Shown: positions 1 through 8,803 of the stretch, one piece after another
How positions within the stretch are numbered: the first letter of the stretch is position 1
Layout of the letters: each line of letters starts with the position of its first letter
Source: an uncultured Bacteroidales bacterium
Lineage (GTDB): Bacteria > Bacteroidota > Bacteroidia > Bacteroidales > Bacteroidaceae
Reading direction: 5' to 3'
Assembly: GCA_902774275.1 (NCBI GenBank)
Contig: CACYHN010000035.1
Coordinates: 1 to 32,025, forward strand
Length of the DNA stretch: 32,025 bases
The notes under the pieces: model-generated
What the model was told of the DNA's origin: nothing
The model's input: only the letters and a program-made list of their open reading frames with translations
Database searches by the model: none
Translations under genes and position numbers: made by a program

Positions 1-33
1 GCCTTTATATTTTTGATTTAATAATACTAACAG

Positions 34-156
34 TTACATACCTGACCGGTCAAAAGGTATAACCATCGGAACCTGATTATTATTCTGGTTCTGATTATTC
101 TGCTGCTGGTTATTATTCAGCTGAACAGTGGTTATATATTTAAAACCGATAAACAT
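34..156 (-). CDS. Asn/Gln-rich leader peptide (40 aa) of a gene beyond the left edge
   Basis: The ORF reads ATG at 156 to TAA at 34. Residues 12-28 are Asn or Gln at 16 of 17 positions (only Leu13 differs), then Val-Pro. The segment NNNQVP is also found in the leader ORF upstream of glmS (8532-8645), where the 19-nt DNA cggaacctgattattattc is identical (67-85 versus 8568-8586). A TATCTTTG box (187-194) lies about 30 nt upstream on the same strand. About 28 nt after the stop the window ends in AAGGC, the same bases that begin the terminator stem in the glmS leader at a similar distance (34 nt). Known: runs of one amino acid in short leader ORFs mark ribosome-mediated attenuators such as the his and phe leaders. 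Inference: this is a Gln- or Asn-sensing attenuator for an unseen leftward gene, probably in glutamine or nitrogen metabolism. An alternative TTG start lies upstream. Confidence 0.6.
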   Translation of the reverse strand: MFIGFKYITTVQLNNNQQQNNQNQNNNQVPMVIPFDRSGM

Positions 157-186
157 GAAATTCTGTTTTGTTCTTGATTTCGAGGG

Positions 187-194
187 CAAAGATA
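187..194 (-). promoter_or_regulatory. Bacteroidetes -7 box (TATCTTTG) for the left leader
   Basis: The minus strand reads TATCTTTG, matching the Bacteroidetes -7 consensus TAnnTTTG. It lies about 30 nt upstream of the Asn/Gln-rich leader ORF. No -33 TTTG is found at the usual 19-nt spacing; a TTTTTG sits about 24 nt upstream, so the assignment rests on the -7 box and context. Confidence 0.5.
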
Positions 195-315
195 CGTACT
201 ATTTTGATACGTTGTTCTCAAAAACAATAAAAAAATTACTTTTTTCTATCAAATTTCCAAAAATCCCAACATTTAGAAAGTATATCTTGCAAATTTGCAG
301 CATCTTGCCAAAAAC

Positions 316-358
316 GTGAAATTGGGGACTGTCCCCAATTTCATGTCCCCAATTTCAC
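316..358. repeat. REP-like palindrome with GGGGACTGTCCCC
   Basis: A 14-nt arm (316-329, gtgaaattggggac) is exactly repeated in inverted orientation at 345-358. A third partial arm (331-342) can pair instead, giving two alternative hairpins. The centre GGGGAC-T-GTCCCC resembles the palindrome at 6569-6597. Such GGGGACnGTCCCC palindromes recall REP elements mobilised by REP-associated (IS200-like) tyrosine transposases; no such transposase is in the window. It lies about 55 bp upstream of the CotH-type gene, in the divergent intergenic region. The rest of 1-413 apart from the left leader shows only AT-rich DNA with a weak TATCTTGC (283-290). Confidence 0.55.
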
Positions 359-413
359 ATTTTCTCAAAAAACCATTACTTTTACATCCTGTCAAATGGC
401 TATTAACCTTACT

Positions 414-3400
414 ATGAAACTATCATATTACTTTTCAATTATAGTGGTGCTGGCCGTAGCGGCAGTAATACCTGCGGATGCTCAGATTACCATAAATGAG
501 GTGCTGGCATCAAACGGCAACATCAATACGGATCCTGATTACGGTGCAAATGCCGACTGGATAGAGCTGTACAATGCTGGGCAAGCCGATGTGGACCTGA
601 GCGGCTGGTCAGTTACAGACAATCAGAACAAACCACAGAAATACATTCTACCTGACAATACATCTATCAAAGCCGGAGGTTACCTGCTGATATGGTGTGA
701 TGATAAGGGCACAGGCCTTCACGCTCCTTTCAAACTGAGTGCCGACGGTGAGGAGGTGGGTCTTTTTGATGCGGATGGAAATATGGTTGACAGCATGACT
801 TTCGGCCCGCAATATGGCGATATAAGTTATGGCCGTTCCAAAGACAATCCGGGCATGAATCTCTTCTTTATGACCCCCACTCCAGGTGCCGCCAATACCA
901 CCCAGGGCTATACCGGCAGATCCAACCAACCGGTTATACTGACACAGGGCGGAGCTTATGCAGGATCTGTTACTGTTACCATAACCAATGATCAGGGCGG
1001 CACGGTTTATTATACCACCGATGGTTCAGAGCCTACAGAGAAGTCAAACGTCTATTCCGCCCCGCTTACGTTCACCAAGACTACGGTGCTGAGGGCACGC
1101 ATACTGGAGACCGGCAAGATGCCCGGTCTGACCAAAACCATGACCTATTTCCTTAACAATGAGTTCACGGGGCACAGCCTGCCTGTGGTATCGCTGGCAA
1201 CAGAAAGCAGCAATTTCTGGGATTCCGAGCATGGAATATACGGATATACCGACAAGCATAATGAGAAGGCCGATTTTGAGGTTCCGGTAAACATAGAGCT
1301 CTATGAGAACAACGGCAGTGACAGGGCTGCATTCAACGAGCCGGCAGGCGTAAAGATAAACGGCCTCTATGCTTGGCAGATACCGCAGAAGATGCTTGGA
1401 GTATATTTCAGGAAGAAATACGGCGAGGGCAAGCTGTCATACCAGCTGTTCCATGACGATGAACGCACCACGTTTGATGACTTTGCGCTGCGTGCATCGG
1501 GCAATGACTGGAACTACACCATGTTCCGTGACGGCCTGCTTCAGCAGGCTTGCCGCAGGGGCGGACTCAATCTTGCACTGCAGGCGTTCCGTCCATCGGT
1601 GGTATATCTTAACGGAGAATTCCTGGGAATTCATAATATACGCGAAAAAGTCAACGAGGAGTATATAGAGACCCGCTACGGGCTTGAGTCCGGCACATTT
1701 GACATGATTGAAGGTGACCAGAACATTGAGGCCGGCGATATAGTGGAGTGGAACCACTACAAGGAACTTTGGCAGAAAGACCTGAGCGTGCAGTCCAATT
1801 ATGACGCTCTGGCCGCCATAATGGACGTTGAGAACTATACCGACTTCATGGTGGCACAGATCTGGAGTCACAACACATCGGTCAACCACAACCCCATGGC
1901 CTGGAAGCCAAAGGGCGAAGGTGTGTGGCGTTGGATATTCACTGACGGCGACCGAGGTTTCAACAAATATGCCGATGACTATGCCGACTGGTATGCTGAA
2001 AAGGCCAACATGCCTTTCGGCTCAATGCTCAAGAATGAAGGTTACCGCAAATATTTCTGCAAGCGTGCCGCCGACCTCCTGTTCACGGCGTTCAATCCGG
2101 AGGAGATACAGCGCCAGGTAACAGAGCACGCCAAGGATATAGAACCTCTTATGGAACAACAGGTTCAGAGGTGGCTGGGCACCACCAGCTCCTACAGTGG
2201 CAATGCCCTGACATCGACCAGACAGTGGCGCAGCCGTATAAGCTATCTGCGGGATTTCTGCAACGGCCGCCCGATAGTGCTGCTTTGGGACTTCTATGAG
2301 AACTACGGCACAGGCGCGCCCGCCCTACTCACTCTTACCGGCAAATCCGGTTTTGAGTTTAACGGTCTCTCCATTGACAAGAACAAGTGGAGCGGATCAT
2401 ACCCTACCGATATGGAAATAACCCTTACTGCCGGAGAGCGCGTGGGTTATACGTTCAAGGGGTGGCGTGAGAATGCCGTAAAGAAGCTGATATCCACCGG
2501 CAGTCAATGGAAATATCTTGATAACGGAAGCACTCCCTTTGCATGGTATTCAACTACATTTGATGACTCAGGATGGAAATCGGGGGCATCACCTCTGGGA
2601 TATGACACTGATAACAAGATGACAGGCCTGATAAAGACAACCGTGAACTACGGCTCTAGCAATTCCAAGTATGTCATTACATATTTCCGCCGTAAATTCA
2701 CCATTGAGGATGATCCCTCATCTTACCTTCAGATAAAGCTCCGCCTTCTGCGCGATGACGGCGCGGTTGTATTTATAAACGGCAAGGAAATCATACGTAG
2801 CAACCTCAGAGAGAACTATGAATCAAATCCGCTGGCTGACAATTACGCCATCCCCAAGCGTGCTGCCATAAGATATCTCACTTATGATATCGATCCATCA
2901 TGCCTGCATCAGGGAGAAAACACCATAGCGGTAGAGGTTCACCAGACATCAAGGAGCAGCTCAGATATCATAATGGACGTTGAGCTTCTGGCTGTGCTCA
3001 ACCAGACGGCATCACAAGATAGGTTAAGTGGGCAGACCAGCCCTACAATCAAGCTGTCAATCGATTCTGATATAGCAGTAGAGGCTATGTATGAGCCAGA
3101 CGGACTTAGCATGCTCCCTGATACCATATTCTCCGATATGACCCTGCTCAAGTCCAAGTCACCTTATTATACTGCGGGCGATGTCACTGTAGCCAAAGGC
3201 GCGCGTCTGACCATTGAGCCGGGTGTAGAGATAAGGTTTGCACCCAATTCCTGCATGATTGTGCACGGAGGCCTTAGCGCTCAGGGTACAAGTTCGGACA
3301 GCATACGATTTGTGCTCAATCCACAATATGCCGGGCAGGCCTGGGGTGCGCTCTGCTTTATAAACAGCGATTCCAGATCAACACTCAGTTATGCAACCAT

Positions 3401-4757
3401 GCTCGATGCCAGTCAGGGGCCGCGTCTCTACAACTGTGTTGCAGCCATATCGGCATACAACTGTCCGCAACTGACGCTTGACCACCTGAACATAACCGAT
3501 GTGACGAGCAATCCCATATCGGCCCGTTACAGTGACGTGACGCTCACTAACAGCGTGATACACAGTCGCGTTACAGGTGACCTGATAAACCTCAAGTACG
3601 GCACGGGACGTGTAGAACATTGCACGTTCATTGGCAATGACAAGGTTGACACTGATGCTATTGACTTTGACGGCATAGACGGTGGAGTGATCAAGGATGT
3701 TGTGGCTCACCATTTCCTTGGCGACAACAGTGACGCAGTGGATATTGGCGAGCAGGCCCAGAACGTGGTCATTGACAGCATGATGGCATACAATATAACC
3801 GACAAGGGCATTAGCGTGGGCCAGCGCTCAACCGTAAAGGTGAGCAACTCAACATTCATTCAGACCAACATGGGCATTGCTGTGAAGGACTCATGTCATG
3901 CCGATGTGGACAAATGCACATTCTTTGCAGTAGCAACTCCGGTGGCCTGCTATGAGAAGGTTGATGGTCGTCTGGGCGGAAATGCCGTGGTAACTGAATG
4001 CATACTCTCCAACAGTTATGACCGGACATATGAGTGCGACGCCAAATCCAGCATCGTGTTCAGCGGATCGCTCTCTGACGGTGACACGCTCTCCGCGGGC
4101 AACCTGTACGGTGATCCGCAGTTTACATCGGCCACGGAGTTCCTGTTAACGCCTGCCGACCTTAAGATTGGCTCTTTCTACATGCCTGAGACCCCGCAGA
4201 TGGAGCCAGTGATAAGTGAAATATGTTACCATCCCATGCTTGAAACCGAGTCAGAGTACATAAGGATTTACAATCCTGCCGATACTCCTTTTGACATAAG
4301 CGGATACATTCTTAGTCAGGCCTTTGACTTCACATTCCCTGAAGGAAGCCTGATTCCGGCACATGGAAGCGTCTATGTTGCGGCCGATACCTCCAAGTTC
4401 ACACCTGAAGTCAATGATGTTCAGGTATGGCAGTGGACTGATGGAAAGCTTTCCAACAAGGGTGAATCAGTGCGTCTTAGCAATGCGGCGGGTATTGTCG
4501 TTGACCAGGTGAGCTACATGAGCGTGGCTCCATGGCCTGTATCAGAACAATCAGGCACAACGGTACTGCTACTTACTGATCTGTATGTCGACAACCACAT
4601 GGCGGTCAACTGGACCCTTAAACAGTATCCCAATAATGTGGAGCTGATACCTGCCACACCGGGTACATATTTGATTCATGACATAGGTGGCCGTGTAATA
4701 GAGGGCCTGCCCCGTGGCTTTGTGATAATCAACGGCAAACTATACTACTACGAATAG
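414..4757 (+). CDS. Secreted CotH-family protein with lamin-tail and beta-helix domains
   Basis: A giant exported protein of 1447 aa when started at ATG 414, chosen because it gives a clean signal peptide (MKLSYYF, then a hydrophobic stretch ending in ADAQ). ATG 396 would add six residues. Order of domains: lamin-tail domain (about 25-135, with ITINEVLASN and WIELYN); chitobiase C-terminal-like domain (about 150-225, YYTTDGSEPT); CotH region (about 240-600, with NIREKVNEEY and TDGDRG recalling the metal-binding Asp pair of CotH kinases); a jelly-roll-like region around 690-870 (TYFRRKF, DDGAVVFINGKE); a parallel beta-helix region (about 900-1200); a second lamin-tail domain (about 1255-1370); and a C-terminal tail DIGGRVIEGLPRGF resembling Bacteroidetes surface or secretion tails. 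CotH proteins phosphorylate spore-coat or other proteins; the substrate here is unknown. It is convergent with pyrG. Confidence 0.85.
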   Translation: MKLSYYFSIIVVLAVAAVIPADAQITINEVLASNGNINTDPDYGANADWIELYNAGQADVDLSGWSVTDNQNKPQKYILPDNTSIKAGGYLLIWCDDKGTGLHAPFKLSADGEEVGLFDADGNMVDSMTFGPQYGDISYGRSKDNPGMNLFFMTPTPGAANTTQGYTGRSNQPVILTQGGAYAGSVTVTITNDQGGTVYYTTDGSEPTEKSNVYSAPLTFTKTTVLRARILETGKMPGLTKTMTYFLNNEFTGHSLPVVSLATESSNFWDSEHGIYGYTDKHNEKADFEVPVNIELYENNGSDRAAFNEPAGVKINGLYAWQIPQKMLGVYFRKKYGEGKLSYQLFHDDERTTFDDFALRASGNDWNYTMFRDGLLQQACRRGGLNLALQAFRPSVVYLNGEFLGIHNIREKVNEEYIETRYGLESGTFDMIEGDQNIEAGDIVEWNHYKELWQKDLSVQSNYDALAAIMDVENYTDFMVAQIWSHNTSVNHNPMAWKPKGEGVWRWIFTDGDRGFNKYADDYADWYAEKANMPFGSMLKNEGYRKYFCKRAADLLFTAFNPEEIQRQVTEHAKDIEPLMEQQVQRWLGTTSSYSGNALTSTRQWRSRISYLRDFCNGRPIVLLWDFYENYGTGAPALLTLTGKSGFEFNGLSIDKNKWSGSYPTDMEITLTAGERVGYTFKGWRENAVKKLISTGSQWKYLDNGSTPFAWYSTTFDDSGWKSGASPLGYDTDNKMTGLIKTTVNYGSSNSKYVITYFRRKFTIEDDPSSYLQIKLRLLRDDGAVVFINGKEIIRSNLRENYESNPLADNYAIPKRAAIRYLTYDIDPSCLHQGENTIAVEVHQTSRSSSDIIMDVELLAVLNQTASQDRLSGQTSPTIKLSIDSDIAVEAMYEPDGLSMLPDTIFSDMTLLKSKSPYYTAGDVTVAKGARLTIEPGVEIRFAPNSCMIVHGGLSAQGTSSDSIRFVLNPQYAGQAWGALCFINSDSRSTLSYATMLDASQGPRLYNCVAAISAYNCPQLTLDHLNITDVTSNPISARYSDVTLTNSVIHSRVTGDLINLKYGTGRVEHCTFIGNDKVDTDAIDFDGIDGGVIKDVVAHHFLGDNSDAVDIGEQAQNVVIDSMMAYNITDKGISVGQRSTVKVSNSTFIQTNMGIAVKDSCHADVDKCTFFAVATPVACYEKVDGRLGGNAVVTECILSNSYDRTYECDAKSSIVFSGSLSDGDTLSAGNLYGDPQFTSATEFLLTPADLKIGSFYMPETPQMEPVISEICYHPMLETESEYIRIYNPADTPFDISGYILSQAFDFTFPEGSLIPAHGSVYVAADTSKFTPEVNDVQVWQWTDGKLSNKGESVRLSNAAGIVVDQVSYMSVAPWPVSEQSGTTVLLLTDLYVDNHMAVNWTLKQYPNNVELIPATPGTYLIHDIGGRVIEGLPRGFVIINGKLYYYE

Positions 4758-4779
4758 TTGAATTACTGCAAATTGCTAC

Positions 4780-6601
<1,822 letters not shown>

Positions 6602-8446
6602 TTATTCTACTGTTACTGATTTGGCCAGGTTACGCGGCTGATCCACGTCACGTCCCTTGGCTATGGCTACATGATATGCCAGAAGCTGCAGCGGGATGAC
6701 TGAAAGCAGCGGTACAAGGCACTCCTCTGTGGCTGGTATCTCAAAATAGAGGTCTGACAGGGCACGCACATCCTTATCACCCTCTGTTACAATGCTTATC
6801 ACCCTACCCTTACGGGCTTTTACCTCCTGGATATTGCTCAGGATCTTGTCATAGTTGCCGCAGCGCGGGGCTATGGCAACCACAGGCATCTCCTCATCAA
6901 TCAAAGCGATAGGTCCGTGCTTCATCTCGGCAGCAGGATAACCCTCTGCATGGATATATGATATCTCCTTGAGCTTCAGAGCACCCTCAAGTGCCACCGG
7001 ATAGTTGTAGCCGCGACCCAGGTAAATAAAGTTGTGCGCGTATGTGAATGTCTTGGCTATCTCTGAAATCTGCTGGTTGTGCTTAAGGATAGTAGCAATC
7101 TTATCAGGTATGGTCTGCAATTCACGAATGATACGCAGGCTGTACTCATCGGTTACGGTACCCTTCTCCTTTGCTATGCTCAGAGCGAGCAGCAGCAGGG
7201 TCTCAACCTGTGCGGTGAATGCCTTGGTTGATGCCACACCTATCTCAGGGCCGGCATGCGTATAACAACCTGTATCCGCAGCACGTGCTATGGATGAGCC
7301 CACCACGTTACATATTCCGAACAGGAATGCTCCCGATGCCTTTGCCAGCTGCATGGCTGCCAGAGTATCGGCCGTCTCACCGGACTGCGAGATAGCTATA
7401 ACCACATCATCGGGATAGATTACCGGATTGCGGTAACGGAACTCCGATGAGTACTCTACCTCCACTGGTATGCGGGTAAGGTCCTCAATCAGATACTTGC
7501 CTATAAGGCCGGCATGCCATGAGGTTCCGCATGCGCAGATAATGATGCGACGGGCTTTAAGCAGCCTCTCCTTATGGTCAATAACACCTGAGAGCTTGAC
7601 AAGTCCAAGATCAGTATTCAATCGGCCGTTCATGACCGTACGGCAGGTATCGGGCTGCTCATGAATCTCCTTAAGCATAAAGTGCGGGAAACCACCCTTC
7701 TCTATCTGGCTCAGGTTGAGCTCCAGTTTCTTGATCACCGGAGTCTGCTCAATGCTACGCAGGTCTGTTATCTTAAGCTCCTTGCCGCGCTCTATGAAAG
7801 CTATCTGCTCCTCACCCAGATAGACTACGCGGTCAGTGTATTCTACTATCGGAGTGGCATCGGACCCTATCAGAAACTCATCATCACCTACACCTATTAT
7901 AAGAGGACTACCCTTGCGGGCGGCAATCATACGGTCTGGGTGTGTCTTGTCCACGATTACAATGGCATACGCACCTATCACGCTGTTCAGGGCCAGAGGA
8001 ACAGCCTCCTCAAGTGTGATGGAGTGGCTGTCCATGATATACTGGATTAGCTGTATGATAACCTCAGTATCTGTCTCACTCTTAAAATGATAGCCCTGAT
8101 TCTGAAGCTCTTTCTTAAGTGAACGGAAGTTCTCGATAATACCGTTATGTATGAGCGCCAGGTTACCTGATTCTGAGAAGTGCGGATGCGCATTCACATC
8201 ATTAGGCTCACCATGTGTGGCCCAGCGTGTATGTGCTATTCCTACTGTCCCGCTCAGGTCCTTGCCCTGGACAGTGCGGTCCAGATCTGCCACCTTACCT
8301 TTTGTCTTATATATTACCAGCTCGCCGCTGTCATTGATAAGTGCCACACCTGCACTGTCGTAACCACGATATTCAAGCCTCGATAGTCCTTTGATCAGAA
8401 TTGGATAAGCCTCACGCTTTCCGATGTAACCTACTATTCCACACAT
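6602..8446 (-). CDS. glmS: Glutamine--fructose-6-phosphate aminotransferase (isomerising)
   Basis: GlmS makes glucosamine-6-phosphate from fructose-6-phosphate and glutamine, the entry step to UDP-GlcNAc, peptidoglycan and LPS. The start is fixed at ATG 8446 because the mature enzyme needs Cys1 (MCGIVGYIG) as the N-terminal nucleophile; an in-frame ATG 18 codons upstream would bury it. The product is 614 aa (E. coli 609). The class II amidotransferase domain contains HTRWATHGEP and the HNGIIEN segment. Two SIS isomerase domains follow (about 290-430 and 460-600, with SQSGETADT and HGPIALID), and the C-terminus DQPRNLAKSVTVE is typical. It is first in a glmS-pyrG pair, preceded by a terminator hairpin ending about 14 nt before the start and a Gln/Asn-rich leader ORF. 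No glmS ribozyme-like sequence was recognised upstream. Confidence 0.97.
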   Translation of the reverse strand: MCGIVGYIGKREAYPILIKGLSRLEYRGYDSAGVALINDSGELVIYKTKGKVADLDRTVQGKDLSGTVGIAHTRWATHGEPNDVNAHPHFSESGNLALIHNGIIENFRSLKKELQNQGYHFKSETDTEVIIQLIQYIMDSHSITLEEAVPLALNSVIGAYAIVIVDKTHPDRMIAARKGSPLIIGVGDDEFLIGSDATPIVEYTDRVVYLGEEQIAFIERGKELKITDLRSIEQTPVIKKLELNLSQIEKGGFPHFMLKEIHEQPDTCRTVMNGRLNTDLGLVKLSGVIDHKERLLKARRIIICACGTSWHAGLIGKYLIEDLTRIPVEVEYSSEFRYRNPVIYPDDVVIAISQSGETADTLAAMQLAKASGAFLFGICNVVGSSIARAADTGCYTHAGPEIGVASTKAFTAQVETLLLLALSIAKEKGTVTDEYSLRIIRELQTIPDKIATILKHNQQISEIAKTFTYAHNFIYLGRGYNYPVALEGALKLKEISYIHAEGYPAAEMKHGPIALIDEEMPVVAIAPRCGNYDKILSNIQEVKARKGRVISIVTEGDKDVRALSDLYFEIPATEECLVPLLSVIPLQLLAYHVAIAKGRDVDQPRNLAKSVTVE

Positions 8447-8459
8447 AATATAAAACCTT

Positions 8460-8498
8460 AAAAAAAGAGGAAGGCTGGTCCTGCTTGAACCAGCCTTC
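8460..8498 (-). terminator. Intrinsic terminator/attenuator in the glmS leader
   Basis: On the minus strand the DNA reads GAAGGCTGGT, a 9-nt loop, ACCAGCCTTC, then CTC and seven T residues: a 10-bp stem followed by a U-tract. It lies between the leader ORF stop (8532) and the glmS ATG (8446), so full-strength termination would block glmS. This position is that of an attenuator rather than an end-of-operon terminator. Five bases near the end of the leader ORF (ACCAG within CACCAGTC) could pair with CTGGT in the terminator's first arm, a possible but weak antiterminator. Confidence 0.75.
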
Positions 8499-8531
8499 AC
8501 TCAATTTATCTAAATATTTCCTTTCTCTCCG

Positions 8532-8645
8532 TCATATTATCCGACTGGTGAAACAACACGGAGCTACCGGAACCTGATTATTATTCAGATTCTGCTTGTC
8601 ATTCATCTGATTGGAAAGACAATTATATGTAACTTTTCCCTCCAT
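8532..8645 (-). CDS. Asn/Gln-rich leader peptide of glmS-pyrG (37 aa)
   Basis: The ORF runs from ATG 8645 to TGA 8532. A purine-rich stretch follows the start, and no ordinary Shine-Dalgarno is obvious. Residues 12-24 hold nine Asn/Gln of thirteen, ending in NNNQVP, the same hexapeptide as in the leader at 34-156. It starts about 20 nt after the -7 box of a consensus promoter and ends 34 nt before an intrinsic terminator that precedes glmS. Known: GlmS and PyrG both take ammonia from glutamine. Inference: ribosome movement through the Gln/Asn codons controls the terminator, linking glmS-pyrG expression to glutamine (or asparagine) charging. The rest of the peptide (VAPCCFTSRII) matches no protein I know. 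Confidence 0.6.
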   Translation of the reverse strand: MEGKVTYNCLSNQMNDKQNLNNNQVPVAPCCFTSRII

Positions 8646-8664
8646 TATTGTTTCAAACTGTCGG

Positions 8665-8697
8665 CAAAAATACGGAAATAATTTCAAAATGCAAAAA
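8665..8697 (-). promoter_or_regulatory. Consensus Bacteroidetes promoter for glmS-pyrG
   Basis: The minus strand has TTTTTG (8697-8692), a 19-nt spacer and TATTTTTG (8672-8665). This matches the sigma-ABfr consensus TTTG-N19-TAnnTTTG. Transcription would start near 8658, giving a leader RNA of roughly 210 nt before glmS that contains the leader ORF and the terminator. Confidence 0.75.
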
Positions 8698-8728
8698 CCG
8701 AGCATAAAAAAATGTGCATTGTTTAAAG

Positions 8729-8785
8729 AAAACTTTTTGGGGTATCAGTATCTGAAACTACGATACCGATACCCCAAAAAGTTTT
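8729..8785. terminator. Long hairpin terminator related to the palindromic elements
   Basis: Arms 8729-8752 and 8762-8785 form a 24-bp stem with one mismatch and the loop TGAAACTAC. On the minus strand the stem ends in TTTTCTTT, so it can terminate the GH43-like gene that stops at 8804. The 15-mer GTATCTGAAACTACG is identical in the palindromic element at 4780-4956, and the GGGTAT/GTATC pattern of the arms is also alike, which suggests common descent or a common target. Confidence 0.65.
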
Positions 8786-8803
8786 GCTCACTTAGGAGCA
8801 GTA

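Noticed and set aside
8447-8500. N-terminal extension of GlmS from the upstream ATG at 8500
   Set aside because: GlmS needs its catalytic Cys directly after the initiator Met; the extension also overlaps the terminator hairpin.
8446-8660. glmS ribozyme or a known riboswitch upstream of glmS
   Set aside because: No glmS ribozyme core was recognised, and the leader contains a translatable ORF and an ordinary terminator, which fits peptide-based attenuation better.
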